NCBI RefSeq assembly: GCF_044068515.1
Contig: NZ_JBIPKI010000005.1
Coordinates: 1 to 64,000, forward strand
Length of the DNA: 64,000 bases
Reading direction: 5' to 3'
Source of the DNA: Desulfurivibrio sp044068515
GTDB lineage: Bacteria > Desulfobacterota > Desulfobulbia > Desulfobulbales > Desulfurivibrionaceae
The notes below the pieces were generated by a model. The model was not told where the DNA came from, did no database searches, and saw nothing but the letters and a program-made list of their open reading frames with translations. This document shows positions 40,710 to 50,260 of the stretch, in pieces (within the stretch, counting starts at the first letter, position 1; every line of letters starts with the position of its first letter). A program made the position numbers and the translations under genes.

Positions 40710-41690
40710 TCAGATCCGCAACGACTTGTTGATGACCACCAGGCTGCTGGCGGTGCAGAGGAAAGTCCCGGCGCCGATGATCAGCAGCAGCAGGGGCCAG
40801 GACAGAAACTCCAAGGTGAAAAGGCCCAGCATCCCGGTGCCGCCGAACTGGCCGGCGGCCCAGTGAAAGAGGAGCATCAGGGCGCCCAAACCCAGGGCCG
40901 AGCCCAGGCCGCCCTGGAGCAGGCCCTCGGCCAGGAAGGGCGTGCGGATGAAGCTTTGGTCAGCCCCCAGCAAGCGCATTATTTCCAGCTCTTCGCGCCG
41001 GGCCGCCACGGTCAGGCGGATGGTGTGGGAAATGACGAAGATCAGATTTAGGGTCAGCAGAGTGGCGCTGAACAGCACCACCACCCGCAGCAAATGGTTG
41101 AAGTTGTTGAAGCGCTGCAGCCATTCCCGGCCGTACTGCACCCGAACCGCGTCGGGCAGGGTGGTCAGGTAGGCGGCCAGCTGCTCGAGATCGCCCAGGC
41201 CCAGCAGGCCGGGTTGGGGAATCACTTCGATGGCCGGCGGCAGGACGTCCGGGCCGAGGTCGTCGAGGATGTCGCGTTCTTCGCCGAGCCGGGCGGCAAA
41301 GCGCTCGAAACTCTGCTGGCGGGAAACGAAGCGGACCGAAGCGATGGCCCCGAACTGGCGGATCCGTTCCTCGATCCGGGGTTGCAGCGCGGGATTGATC
41401 TCCTCGGCCAGGTAGACCGTCAAGCGGAGCTCTTCGCCCAGGCGGGCTCCGGCGGCGATGGTGTTGAGATGGATCAGGAGAAAGAAGGCGAAAATCAGCA
41501 CCGAAAGCATGACGGTCAACAAGGTCATGAGTTGGGTGGTCCAGGTGCGGGCCAGGTTGCGGCCGGTTTGGCGCAGGATTCCGGCCAGGAAAGAGGAGAA
41601 GCCCACCTGGTCCTTTTTCTTCATCCGCCGGGCGGGATTCTTGGCGAGTTTTCTTTTGGGCGCCCGGGAGGAACCGGTCCGGCTGTTCAT
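40710..41690 (-). CDS. ftsX: Cell division protein FtsX (ABC-type permease)
   Basis: A 326-residue protein with a basic cytoplasmic N-terminus, a first membrane helix (LMTLLTVMLSVLIFAFFLLI), a large extracytoplasmic loop (about residues 85-205) and three further helices at the C-terminal end. RREELEIMRLLGAD is the usual FtsX/MacB stretch. Its start overlaps the ftsE stop. It passes the ATPase state of FtsE to EnvC in the periplasm. Confidence 0.93.
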   Translation of the reverse strand: MNSRTGSSRAPKRKLAKNPARRMKKKDQVGFSSFLAGILRQTGRNLARTWTTQLMTLLTVMLSVLIFAFFLLIHLNTIAAGARLGEELRLTVYLAEEINPALQPRIEERIRQFGAIASVRFVSRQQSFERFAARLGEERDILDDLGPDVLPPAIEVIPQPGLLGLGDLEQLAAYLTTLPDAVRVQYGREWLQRFNNFNHLLRVVVLFSATLLTLNLIFVISHTIRLTVAARREELEIMRLLGADQSFIRTPFLAEGLLQGGLGSALGLGALMLLFHWAAGQFGGTGMLGLFTLEFLSWPLLLLIIGAGTFLCTASSLVVINKSLRI

Positions 41691-42385
41691 CTCGCACCTA
41701 CAGTCGCGACCAGCCGGCCCCGATCCAGGTGGAGGACCCGGTGGCCGTCGGCGCGATAGAGTCTTTCGTCGTGGGTGGCGGCGATTACCGTCCCGCCGGC
41801 CGCCGCCAGTTCGCCAAACAGGGCCAGGACCAGGGCCGCGGACTCTTCATCCAGGTTGCCGGTGGGCTCATCGGCCAGCAGCAGGGCAGGTGAATTGGCC
41901 GCCGCCCGGGCGATGGCCACCCGTTGCTGTTCACCCCGGGAAAGCTCGCTTACCGGACGTTCCAGCTTGTCCGCCAGATCCAGTTTGGCCAGCAGTTCCT
42001 CGACCCGGCGGCGGATTTTTCTTTCCGGCCGGTAGTCGATCTCCATGGCCAGGGCCACGTTGCGCAAAACGCTGAGTTGGGGCAGAAGCCGGAAATCCTG
42101 GTAGGCGACGCCGATCCGCCGGCGCAGGCGCTGGAGTTGGGCGGCGCCGAGCCGGGCGATATCGCGGCCTCCGATGATCACCATGCCGGCATCGGGTATT
42201 TCCTGGCGGCAGATAAGCTTGAGCAGGGTGCTTTTACCCGCCCCGCTGTTGCCGGTGACAAAGAGAATCTCCCCCCGGGCCGCGGCCAGGGAAACTTCCT
42301 GGACCGCCTCCACGTCGGGGGGGTAAATCTTCCCCAGCTTGATGCACTCAACCATGGTGGCGGTGGGCGGGGCTAAGTTTGCCAT
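41687..42385 (-). CDS. ftsE: Cell division ATP-binding protein FtsE
   Basis: A 232-residue ABC ATPase: Walker A FVTGNSGAGKSTLLKLI, Q-loop region YQDFRLLPQLSVLRNVALAM, signature ELSRGEQQRVAIARA and Walker B LLLADEPTGNLD. IKLGKIYPP near the start and the gene order with ftsX and envC fix the identity. A 162-bp palindrome ends 20 bp before its start. Confidence 0.95.
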   Translation of the reverse strand: MANLAPPTATMVECIKLGKIYPPDVEAVQEVSLAAARGEILFVTGNSGAGKSTLLKLICRQEIPDAGMVIIGGRDIARLGAAQLQRLRRRIGVAYQDFRLLPQLSVLRNVALAMEIDYRPERKIRRRVEELLAKLDLADKLERPVSELSRGEQQRVAIARAAANSPALLLADEPTGNLDEESAALVLALFGELAAAGGTVIAATHDERLYRADGHRVLHLDRGRLVATVGAR

Positions 42386-42404
42386 GAGTACTTTAACGAT
42401 CCTG

Positions 42405-42566
42405 GTGTCCCTTCTGGTTAATCGCGTCCGCCACTTGTCGGCCCTCGCAGCCCCTCGCGGCGTTGCGCAAAACTCGCCATAACCCTGCTATGCCTTCGTT
42501 TTGCGCGCCTTGCGAGGAACCACGATGCCCCAACAATTGACGGACGCGATTAACCAGAAGGGACAC
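42405..42566. repeat. 162-bp element with 26-bp perfect terminal inverted repeats
   Basis: Bases 42405-42430 (gtgtcccttctggttaatcg...) and 42541-42566 are perfect complements over all 26 positions. Inside lies a second palindrome: cggcgttgcgcaaaactcg (about 42458-42476) opposes cgttttgcgcgccttgcgag (about 42497-42516), with a tip near CCATAACCCTGCTATG. It has no ORF. Its sequence is unrelated to the arrays at 3155 and 30908, but the plan (nested arms, TATG-containing tip) is similar. It lies in the 558-bp gap 42386-42943 upstream of ftsE; the rest of this gap shows no gene. Confidence 0.88.
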
Positions 42567-42943
42567 TTGCTGGTTCGGCGACGGGCGATCAGGTTCGGCA
42601 ACCTGGGCCAACAATAAACCAGTCGCGAAAAAAATAACACTTTTTTCGCCGATATTCCGCTGATATTCGATAGATATGCCGTTTCCGGCCGGCACCGGCG
42701 CCGGCCGGGCAAATCTTTAAGTTGCCGGAAGAACAGGGATCTTGAGTGTTTGGGCCGGCCGACCCGGGATAATGGAGCGGGAAGCGGTCAGGCGGAGAGC
42801 TTTAAATGTCCCCAGGGGCTTGATTCGGCAGGAGTTTGCCGGCTCTCCGCCGGCATTGGCCGGGAAAGCCGGTGCCAACCAGGTTATCCGGCGATCAGCC
42901 GGGGCTGGGCGTCCTGTTGTAGGAATGGAATCCGGCCGGGAGT

Positions 42944-43702
42944 TCAGGGCAGAATGCGGTCAAAAACGGCAAAGGCCGCGGCCAGGGCGGGCTCGCCTCC
43001 ATCCAGGTCCAGATAGGAGCGCCCGGCTAGTTCGTGGGCGGCAAGGGTGGCGCTTTGGGGCAACAGGCCGCCCAACTCCAGGCCGCTGCGGCTGGTGGCT
43101 TCGGCGATCTTGTTTTGCAGAGCCGGTTCGGGGTCGGCCGGGGCCCGATTGATCAGCAGGCATTTCTTGCCCGGCTGAATTCCCAGGGGTTCGGTCAGGG
43201 CGGCGATCCTCTCGGCGGTCATGATGCCCCGGGCCGAAGGATCGGAAACCACCAGCAGCAGGTCGATGACCCGCAGGTTCATCCGGCTCAGGTGCTCCAT
43301 GCCCGCCTCGTTGTCCACCAGGATGTAGCGGTAATTGCCGGCCAGATGGTCCATGGTCATGGCCAGGAACTGGTTGGCCGAACAGTAGCAGCCCGGCCCG
43401 TCGGGTTGGCCCATGGTCAGCAGGTCGAACCCCCGGGCTTCCACCAGGGCCTGGTGGACCTTCATCTCCATGTACTGGTCGCGGGTGATGTGGGGAGGCA
43501 ACTCGCCCTTCATTTCCTTGCGGATCTGGCCGATGGTCAGTTGGACCGGCAGGGCCAGCAATTCGTTGAGGTTGGCGTTGGCGTCGGCGTCCACCGCCAG
43601 GACCGGGGTCTTCTGCGCGGCCAAGAGGTAATTGAGGAGCAAGGCGGTGATCGTGGTCTTGCCGACCCCGCCCTTGCCCGCCATGGCGATAATTTTAGGC
43701 AT
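42944..43702 (-). CDS. CooC-like MinD-family ATPase
   Basis: A 252-residue P-loop ATPase with deviant Walker A KIIAMAGKGGVGKTTITALL, switch region LAVDADANANLNELL and the CooC-type cysteine motif GPGCYCSANQF, where CXC binds nickel or another metal. VDNEAGMEHLSR and INRAPA follow. CooC inserts nickel into CO dehydrogenase; no CODH gene is in the window, so the client is elsewhere or different. GGAGAAAA precedes the ATG. Confidence 0.85.
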   Translation of the reverse strand: MPKIIAMAGKGGVGKTTITALLLNYLLAAQKTPVLAVDADANANLNELLALPVQLTIGQIRKEMKGELPPHITRDQYMEMKVHQALVEARGFDLLTMGQPDGPGCYCSANQFLAMTMDHLAGNYRYILVDNEAGMEHLSRMNLRVIDLLLVVSDPSARGIMTAERIAALTEPLGIQPGKKCLLINRAPADPEPALQNKIAEATSRSGLELGGLLPQSATLAAHELAGRSYLDLDGGEPALAAAFAVFDRILP

Positions 43703-44029
43703 TGCTTTTTTCTCCGTACGTTCAAATGATCCCGCTGGCCGGCGCCTTGCGCTGGGGCCGGCTTGCTTCTTTACCTTGCAAACTGGAGGCGAACTGGTAT
43801 TTTATCCGATTTTGCCCGGCGGATCATGGTTATTTTGTCCGTCGGCTTTGGAGACCGGCGCAAACCAGGGGAATGCAGACAGTTTTTCCGGTTGCGAAAT
43901 CCGGGCTTGCCCGCTGCGCTACCGGCTCTGCCAGGGCCCCAAACACTCCATGCCCGAATATTTGAGTTCGTTGTCCGCCGACCCGGACGGCGCAACCTGC
44001 AAGTGAAAGCCTAACCGGAGTTTGCTGAT
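43703..44029. other. 327-bp divergent region upstream of ileS
   Basis: No gene is recognised and no T-box leader is seen. A weak promoter-like pair for ileS, TTGCAA (43776-43781), 16 bases, TATTTT (43798-43803), is present. Confidence 0.3.
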
Positions 44030-46867
44030 ATGGATTACCGCTCCACCCTCAACCTGCCCCAGACCGACTTTCCGATGAAGGCCAACCTCGCCCAGCGGGA
44101 ACCGGAACTGCTGCAAAAATGGCAAGAGCAAGATCTCTACGGGGCGCTGGAGCGGGCCGGGGTCGGCCGGCCAGTTTACATTCTCCATGACGGCCCTCCC
44201 TATGCCAACGGCCACCTCCACATGGGCCACGCCCTCAACAAGATTCTCAAGGATATCATCCTCAAGTCCAAGCGGATGGCCGGCTTCAACTGCCCATACG
44301 TGCCGGGCTGGGATTGCCACGGCTTGCCCATCGAGTTGAATGTCGACAAGGAAATGGGCGAGCAAAAGGCCGCGGTGGGCAAGCTGGCCTTCCGCGAGGC
44401 CTGCCGCCGTTATGCCGCTGAATGGGTGGCCGTGCAGCGGGAGGAGTTCCAGCGGCTCGGGGTTCTGGGAGACTGGGGCAACCCTTATCTGACCATCGAT
44501 TACCGGTATGAAGCGGCCATCGCCCGCGAATTCAACAGCTTTCTTCTGGGGGGGCTGGTCAGCCGCAGCCGCAAACCCGTCCACTGGTGCGCCTCCTGCA
44601 ATACCGCCCTGGCCGAGGCGGAGGTCGAATATGCCGACCATGCCTCGCCTTCGATCTACGTCAAATTCCCCCTGACTGAGGCGGCGGCGACTGCCTTGGG
44701 GAGTCTTTATCCGGTCCTGAGCGGGCTGGCCGACGGTTCTCTGCCGGCTGCGGTAGTCATTTGGACCACGACTCCCTGGACCCTGCCAGCCAACGTGGCG
44801 GTGGCCCTGCATCCCGATCTGGAGTACGCCGCCGTTGAGCTTGACGGGGAAGTTCTGATCATGGCCGCCGAACTGGTGGAACAGGTTGCGGCCGCATGCG
44901 GCCTGAGCGGCCAGCGTCAGCTGGCGCGCTTCCCGGCTTCGGACCTGTTGGGGCAAAGTTGCCGTCATCCCTTCCTGGAGCGGGAGTCCCTGATCATCGC
45001 CGCCGATTACGTGACCCTGGAAACCGGCAGCGGCTGCGTCCATACCGCCCCCGGGCACGGCCGGGAGGATTATCTCAGCGGCCTCAAGTACAACCTGCCG
45101 GTACTCTCGCCGGTGGACGACCGCGGCCATTTCACCGCCGAAGCCGGACCTTACGCGGGGATGTTCATTTTGCAGGGCAACAAGCGGATCATCGCCGACC
45201 TGCGCCAGAGCGGGGCCCTTTTGGGGGAGAAAAAACTGACCCACAGTTATCCCCATTGCTGGCGCTGCAAGAAGCCGGTGATGTTCCGGGCCACCGAGCA
45301 GTGGTTTATCGGGATGGATATCCCGGCCCAAATCGGCGGCGAGAACACCACCCTGCGGGAAAAAGCCCTGGATGCCATCGACGGGGTGGATTGGATTCCC
45401 CGCTGGGGCCGGGAGCGGATTCACGGCATGGTGGCCGGCCGGCCCGATTGGTGCCTTTCCCGCCAGCGGGCCTGGGGCGTGCCGATCACCGCGGTCTGGT
45501 GCCGGGATTGCGGCCGGATTCTCAACGACGCCAAAATCGCCGCCCGGATCACCGCAATCTTTATCGAGGAAGGGGCCGATGCCTGGTTCAGCCGTGATCT
45601 CAGCGATTTTATCGGACCCGAAGCCCGTTGCCGCTGCGGTTCGACCGAGCTGGTCAAGGAAGAGGACATCCTCGATGTCTGGTTCGACTCCGGGGTCAGC
45701 TATGCCGCGGTGCTGGAGGAAAGCCCCCCATTGCGCAACCCGGCCGACCTTTACCTCGAAGGCAGCGATCAGCACCGGGGCTGGTTTCAGAGCGCCCTGC
45801 TGGCGGCGGTGGGCACCAGGGGGGAGGCCCCCTACCGGGCGGTGCTGACCCACGGCTTCGTGGTGGATGGCAAGGGCAAGAAAATGTCCAAGAGCGTGGG
45901 CAATGTCATCGCTCCCGATGAAATCATCAAGCGCCACGGGGCCGAAATTCTGCGGCTCTGGGCGGCTTCCGAGGATTATCGCGACGACATCCGGATCTCG
46001 GACAATATTCTCAAGCAACTGGCCGATGCCTATCGCAAGATCCGCAACACCGTCCGCTTTTTGCTGGGCAACCTCCACGACTTTGATCCCACCGCCCCCC
46101 GGGCGCTGGCCGAAGCGGAAATGGACGAGTTGGATCGCTGGATTCTCGCCCGCTTTGAACAGCTCAAGGAGCGGACCCTGGTCGGTTACGAAAAATTCGA
46201 GTTCCACCAGGTTTATCACGGGCTCTACAACTTCTGCACCGTTAGCCTGAGCGCCCTGTATCTCGATATCGTCAAGGACCGGCTCTACACCATGCCGGCG
46301 GATCATCCCCAGCGCCGGGCCGCCCAGGCGGTCATGCATGAAATCTGCGCCGGCCTGCTGCGCCTGATGGCGCCGGTACTCTCCTTTCTGGCCGCCGAGG
46401 CCTGGGATTATCTGCCCGCCGATCCCGAACGGGAGCCCGAGGTTTTCCTGGCCCGGTTCCCGCCGGCCCGGCCGGAACGGCTGGCCGACCAGGAGCTGCT
46501 GGCCAAATGGGAGCGGATTCTGCTGGTTCGTTCCGAGTTGACCCGGGCTCTGGAGATCGCCCGCCGCGACAAGGTGATCGGCCACTCCCTCGATGCCGAG
46601 GTGGTGATAGCCGCCGGTGGTGAATGGGGTCAGTTCATCGCCGCCAACTGGGAAACCCTGCAGACGGTTACCATCGTTTCAGCCATGCGGCTGGCCGCTG
46701 AAGCGGCGGAAGCCGCCTATGAAGGCGAGGAGATCGCCGGCCTGCGGGTTCTGGTCCGGCCGGCCGCCGGCGAGAAATGTCAGCGTTGCTGGATGCGGGC
46801 GGAAAGCGTCGGCAACGACCGGGAACATCCCGGGATCTGCCACCGCTGCCGCGAGGCGATTCGATGA
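44030..46867 (+). CDS. ileS: Isoleucine--tRNA ligase
   Basis: A 945-residue class I synthetase, full length. The HIGH-type motif is in DGPPYANGHLHMGHALNKIL (about residue 55-70), the editing domain contains VIWTTTPWTLPAN, and KKMSKSVGN is near residue 620. The C-terminal zinc finger CQRCWMR...CHRCREAI is complete. CCGGAG precedes the ATG. Its stop overlaps the lspA start. Confidence 0.97.
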   Translation: MDYRSTLNLPQTDFPMKANLAQREPELLQKWQEQDLYGALERAGVGRPVYILHDGPPYANGHLHMGHALNKILKDIILKSKRMAGFNCPYVPGWDCHGLPIELNVDKEMGEQKAAVGKLAFREACRRYAAEWVAVQREEFQRLGVLGDWGNPYLTIDYRYEAAIAREFNSFLLGGLVSRSRKPVHWCASCNTALAEAEVEYADHASPSIYVKFPLTEAAATALGSLYPVLSGLADGSLPAAVVIWTTTPWTLPANVAVALHPDLEYAAVELDGEVLIMAAELVEQVAAACGLSGQRQLARFPASDLLGQSCRHPFLERESLIIAADYVTLETGSGCVHTAPGHGREDYLSGLKYNLPVLSPVDDRGHFTAEAGPYAGMFILQGNKRIIADLRQSGALLGEKKLTHSYPHCWRCKKPVMFRATEQWFIGMDIPAQIGGENTTLREKALDAIDGVDWIPRWGRERIHGMVAGRPDWCLSRQRAWGVPITAVWCRDCGRILNDAKIAARITAIFIEEGADAWFSRDLSDFIGPEARCRCGSTELVKEEDILDVWFDSGVSYAAVLEESPPLRNPADLYLEGSDQHRGWFQSALLAAVGTRGEAPYRAVLTHGFVVDGKGKKMSKSVGNVIAPDEIIKRHGAEILRLWAASEDYRDDIRISDNILKQLADAYRKIRNTVRFLLGNLHDFDPTAPRALAEAEMDELDRWILARFEQLKERTLVGYEKFEFHQVYHGLYNFCTVSLSALYLDIVKDRLYTMPADHPQRRAAQAVMHEICAGLLRLMAPVLSFLAAEAWDYLPADPEREPEVFLARFPPARPERLADQELLAKWERILLVRSELTRALEIARRDKVIGHSLDAEVVIAAGGEWGQFIAANWETLQTVTIVSAMRLAAEAAEAAYEGEEIAGLRVLVRPAAGEKCQRCWMRAESVGNDREHPGICHRCREAIR

Positions 46868-47355
46868 AAGCCGGATCTTTGCCCGGTTTGGCCGGACCCC
46901 TGACGCTTTTCTGGGCGCTTTTATTTTTTGACCAGTTGAGCAAGTGGTGGATCCGGGCCAATTTTGCCCTTTATGAAAGCCGGGAGATCATCCCCGGCTT
47001 TTTTAGCCTGGTATATTACACCAACACCGGCGCCGCCTTCGGTCTGCTGGCCGGGGAAAGCACCGCCTGGCGCCGCCTTTTCTTCATCGCGGCGGCCCTG
47101 CTGGCCCTGGTGCTGTTGACCTTGCTCTATCGCCACGTCCGGCACCAGGGCCGCCTCTATGTTTACGCCCTGGCCCTGATCGCCTCCGGGGCGGTGGGCA
47201 ATCTGGTCGACCGGATCCTGGCCGGGGAGGTCACCGACTTTCTCGATTTCTACTGGGGGGCTTACCACTGGCCCGCCTTCAATGTGGCCGACAGCGCCAT
47301 CACCGCGGGGGTACTGCTCTTTTTGCTGGCCTCCTGGCGCAGCGGCAGCAAGTAG
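46864..47355 (+). CDS. lspA: Lipoprotein signal peptidase
   Basis: A 163-residue membrane protein with four hydrophobic segments. Family motifs: FFDQLSKWWI, YYTNTGAAFGLL (first catalytic Asp region is in GNLVDRIL) and WPAFNVADSAI (second Asp). It removes signal peptides from prolipoproteins such as the two encoded at 56625 and 58411. The ATG overlaps the ileS stop, a common ileS-lspA arrangement. Confidence 0.95.
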   Translation: MKAGSLPGLAGPLTLFWALLFFDQLSKWWIRANFALYESREIIPGFFSLVYYTNTGAAFGLLAGESTAWRRLFFIAAALLALVLLTLLYRHVRHQGRLYVYALALIASGAVGNLVDRILAGEVTDFLDFYWGAYHWPAFNVADSAITAGVLLFLLASWRSGSK

Positions 47356-47490
47356 GCGTGGCCGGAAAAAATCAGCCGGCACCAGTCCCGGAGTCGCAAT
47401 ATCGTGCTAATTTAATTAATTTGCCTGAATTGCCCCGGCTGAGGCGCCCGGCCAAAGCCGGGCTCAATCCGCTCGAGGCGGGAGGTTGCT

Positions 47491-48435
47491 ATGCATAAAG
47501 GCGCTAAAACCGCGATCATGTTTCCCGGCCAGGGTTCGCAGTATGTCGGCATGGGCCAGGATTTTCTGGCCGAGCATGGCGAAGCCCGCGACTTCTTGAC
47601 CAGGGCCGCCGAGATCAGCGGCCTGCCGCTGGCCCGCCTCTGCCTGGAAGGCCCGGAAGAGGAACTGACCCGGACCCTCCATCTGCAGCCGGCCCTGACC
47701 GCGATCAACCTGATCTGCTGGCAGGCGGTGGACCGGGCCGGGATCAAGGCCGATTTTTTCGTCGGTCACAGCCTGGGCGAATACGCCGCCCTGGCCGCCG
47801 CCGGAGTCCTGAGCTTTGACGATACGATTAGGCTGGTTACCCGGCGCGGCAGCCTGATGGAGCGGGAGGCGGCGGCCAATCCCGGCGCCATGGCGGCGCT
47901 GGTCAAGCTGGATATCGAGACGGTGCGAGAGATCGTAGCCGGCGCGACGGCCCAGGGCCGCCTGGCCATCGCCAACCATAATTCAGCCGCCCAGATCGTC
48001 ATTTCCGGGGAGGCTCCGGCGGTGGCGGCAGCGGCGGCCCTGGCCAAGGAACAGGGGGGCAAAGCGATCCCTTTGAAAGTCAGCGGGGCCTGGCACAGCG
48101 AACTGATCCGCGGGGCAGTGACCGACTTTACCCAGGCCCTGGCCGCAGTGCCGGTGGCCGCCCCCCGGACCCCGATTCTGTTCAACGTCACCGCCGCCCC
48201 GGAACCCGACCCCGCCCGGATCAGGGAAATCATGGCCCGCCAGATTGCGGCCACCGTCCGCTGGTATGAAATCGTCCAGCGCCTGATGGCCGAAGATGTG
48301 CGGACTTTCATCGAGGTCGGACCCAAGACGGTTCTAAGCGGCCTGGTCAGGAAAATCATCCCCGCCGACTACGATTGCGCCATTCTCCAGGTCGACAGCC
48401 CCGCTACCCTGGCCGCTTGCCGCCAAGCTCTGTAG
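47491..48435 (+). CDS. fabD: Malonyl-CoA:ACP transacylase
   Basis: A 314-residue protein: MFPGQGSQYVGMG, the nucleophile elbow VGHSLGEYAALAAAG and the His region in VSGAWHSELIRGA. GQLPVAAPRTPILFNVTA-like C-terminal sequence fits FabD. It loads malonate on acyl carrier protein for fatty-acid synthesis. GGGAGG lies 6 bases before the ATG. No other fab gene adjoins it. Confidence 0.95.
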   Translation: MHKGAKTAIMFPGQGSQYVGMGQDFLAEHGEARDFLTRAAEISGLPLARLCLEGPEEELTRTLHLQPALTAINLICWQAVDRAGIKADFFVGHSLGEYAALAAAGVLSFDDTIRLVTRRGSLMEREAAANPGAMAALVKLDIETVREIVAGATAQGRLAIANHNSAAQIVISGEAPAVAAAAALAKEQGGKAIPLKVSGAWHSELIRGAVTDFTQALAAVPVAAPRTPILFNVTAAPEPDPARIREIMARQIAATVRWYEIVQRLMAEDVRTFIEVGPKTVLSGLVRKIIPADYDCAILQVDSPATLAACRQAL

Positions 48436-48587
48436 TCGGCCAGGCAAGTCCTGGCAAACCTCCAGGCCCGGGCAGGCAAGGTGAACGCAACCGCCGACGG
48501 GAACCGGGTTTACAGCCTGCCGGTTCTGCCGCGCTGTCCCGCGGGCGCTGCTCGTCCCGGGAGGGGCGCCGGTCAACGTTTAGGTGC

Positions 48588-48616
48588 TTGACATCGCCCT
48601 TGCTTCCAAGTATGTT
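48588..48616 (+). promoter_or_regulatory. Strong sigma-70 promoter upstream of ffh
   Basis: TTGACA (48588-48593, perfect -35), a 17-base spacer and TATGTT (48611-48616, four of six). It lies in the 343-bp gap between fabD and ffh and is about 155 bases before the ffh ATG. Confidence 0.65.
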
Positions 48617-48622
48617 TGCCCG

Positions 48623-48756
48623 TTTCCGGGGAGTGGGTCCCGCGTTGCGGGGAACCTGCCTGTTGAGCCGCCGTTGAAGCGATTGTGGCGCATGGTTCGC
48701 GGCGGCGGCAGTTAAACCGTTTTTCTCTGTTACCATCGCCGGCTTTTTGGCGTTTT
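48623..48756 (+). ncRNA. Possible structured small RNA or ffh leader
   Basis: Downstream of the promoter, the DNA can form hairpins: CCCGC-GTT-GCGGG at about 48642, and a GCCGCCG...CGGCGGC stem at about 48667-48706. A short CGCC...GGCG stem followed by TTTT at 48737-48756 could end a transcript before ffh. I could not match it to SRP RNA (no GGAAGGAAGCAGCC-type loop) or firmly to 6S RNA. It may simply be the ffh 5' leader. Confidence 0.3.
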
Positions 48757-48778
48757 AGGGGAGTTTTTACCTTTAGCT

Positions 48779-50146
48779 ATGTTTGATAGTCTTTCCGATC
48801 GCCTGCAGGAAGTTTTCAAGAAGCTGCGCGGCCATGGCACCCTGAGCGAGGAGAATATCCAGGAGGCCCTCCGGGAGGTGCGGCTGGCCCTGCTCGAGGC
48901 CGATGTCAACTTCCGGGTGGTCAAGGATTTCATTGCCGCCGTCTCCGAGAAGGCGGTGGGCCGGGAGGTTCTGAAAAGCCTGGCCCCCGGTCAGCAGGTC
49001 ATCAAGATCGTTCACCAGGAACTGGTGGAACTGCTGGGCGGCAGCAGCGTCGATCTCGATTTCGGCGGCCGCAAGCCGGTGGTGATCATGATGGTCGGCC
49101 TCCAGGGCTCGGGCAAGACCACCTCCAGCGGCAAGCTGGCCCGCCGGCTGCAAAAGGAGGGCAAGAAGCCTTACCTGGTGCCGGCCGATGTTTACCGGCC
49201 CGCCGCCATCGAGCAGTTGACGGTGCTGGCCGGCGAGCTGGGCCTGCCGGTCCATCCGTCCCAGACCGCGCAGGATCCGGTGGAAATCTGCCGCCAGGCG
49301 GTCTGGCGGGCCGGGGAAAAGGGCTGTGATACCCTGATTATCGATACCGCCGGGCGCCTCCATGTCGACCATGATCTGATGGAGGAACTGGGCCGGATAA
49401 AGTCCGCCCTCCAGCCGGCCGAAATTCTCCTGGTCGCCGACGCCATGACCGGCCAGGACGCCGTAGCGGTGGCGGAAAAATTTCACCAGGACCTCAGCCT
49501 GAGCGGGGTGGTTCTGACCAAGCTCGATGGTGATGCCCGCGGCGGCGCCGCCCTGTCGATCAAGAAGGCCACCGGCCGACCGATCAAGTTCGTCGGCCTG
49601 GGCGAGGGCCTGGACGCCTTGGAGGTTTTTCATCCCGACCGGATGGCCTCGCGGATTCTGGGTATGGGCGATGTCCTGACCCTGATCGAAAAAGCCGAAG
49701 CGGCCATCGACAAGGAAAAGGCCGATGACCTGGCCCAGAAGATCCGCCAGGACGGCTTTACTTTGGAGGATTTTCTCGACCAGATCAAACAGGTCCGCAA
49801 GATGGGCAGCCTGGAGCAGATCATGGGGATGATCCCCGGCATGAACCGCTTCAAGCAACTCCAGAACGCGCCCAAGCCCGACGAACGGGAATTGGCCAAG
49901 GTGGAGGCGGTGATCAATTCGATGACCGCCAAGGAACGGCGCAACCACGCGATCATCAATGCTTCCCGCCGGCAGCGCATCGCCAGAGGCAGCGGCACCC
50001 AGGTTCAGGATGTCAACAAGGTGATCAAGAGCTACACCGAGATGCTCAAGATGATGAAGAAGTTCCGCGGCAAGCCCGGCGGTCTCGGCGGCCTGGTGCC
50101 CGGCGGCAAGAAGAAACGCAAAAGACCCAAGGGATTGTTCCGCTAG
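48779..50146 (+). CDS. ffh: Signal recognition particle protein Ffh
   Basis: A 455-residue protein with N domain, SRP GTPase domain (VGLQGSGKTTSSGKLA, DVYRPAAIEQL, IDTAGRLHVD, TKLDGDARGGAALS) and methionine-rich M domain (KMGSLEQIMGMIPGMNR, then SYTEMLKMMKKFR near the end). It binds SRP RNA and signal sequences to guide proteins to the membrane. It heads the ffh-rpsP-khpA-rimM-trmD cluster. Confidence 0.97.
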   Translation: MFDSLSDRLQEVFKKLRGHGTLSEENIQEALREVRLALLEADVNFRVVKDFIAAVSEKAVGREVLKSLAPGQQVIKIVHQELVELLGGSSVDLDFGGRKPVVIMMVGLQGSGKTTSSGKLARRLQKEGKKPYLVPADVYRPAAIEQLTVLAGELGLPVHPSQTAQDPVEICRQAVWRAGEKGCDTLIIDTAGRLHVDHDLMEELGRIKSALQPAEILLVADAMTGQDAVAVAEKFHQDLSLSGVVLTKLDGDARGGAALSIKKATGRPIKFVGLGEGLDALEVFHPDRMASRILGMGDVLTLIEKAEAAIDKEKADDLAQKIRQDGFTLEDFLDQIKQVRKMGSLEQIMGMIPGMNRFKQLQNAPKPDERELAKVEAVINSMTAKERRNHAIINASRRQRIARGSGTQVQDVNKVIKSYTEMLKMMKKFRGKPGGLGGLVPGGKKKRKRPKGLFR

Positions 50147-50260
50147 ATCATTTTTTAATTTAACCGTTGCGAAGAAAAGGGAAGAGTTTCCCGCAAACGA
50201 TCACCGGTGCCCGCAGCCGCGGGCGGAGATCGTTTGAGCCCAACAATCAAGGAGGCACAA

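Noticed and set aside
43703..44029. T-box riboswitch upstream of ileS
   Set aside because: No specifier loop or conserved T-box sequence is seen.
43919..46585. 888-codon open frame on the minus strand
   Set aside because: It lies opposite ileS, which has all synthetase motifs; the antisense protein is low-complexity and without domains.
48600..48780. SRP RNA (ffs) next to ffh
   Set aside because: The conserved GGAAGGNAGCAGCC-type loop and partner are absent on both strands.
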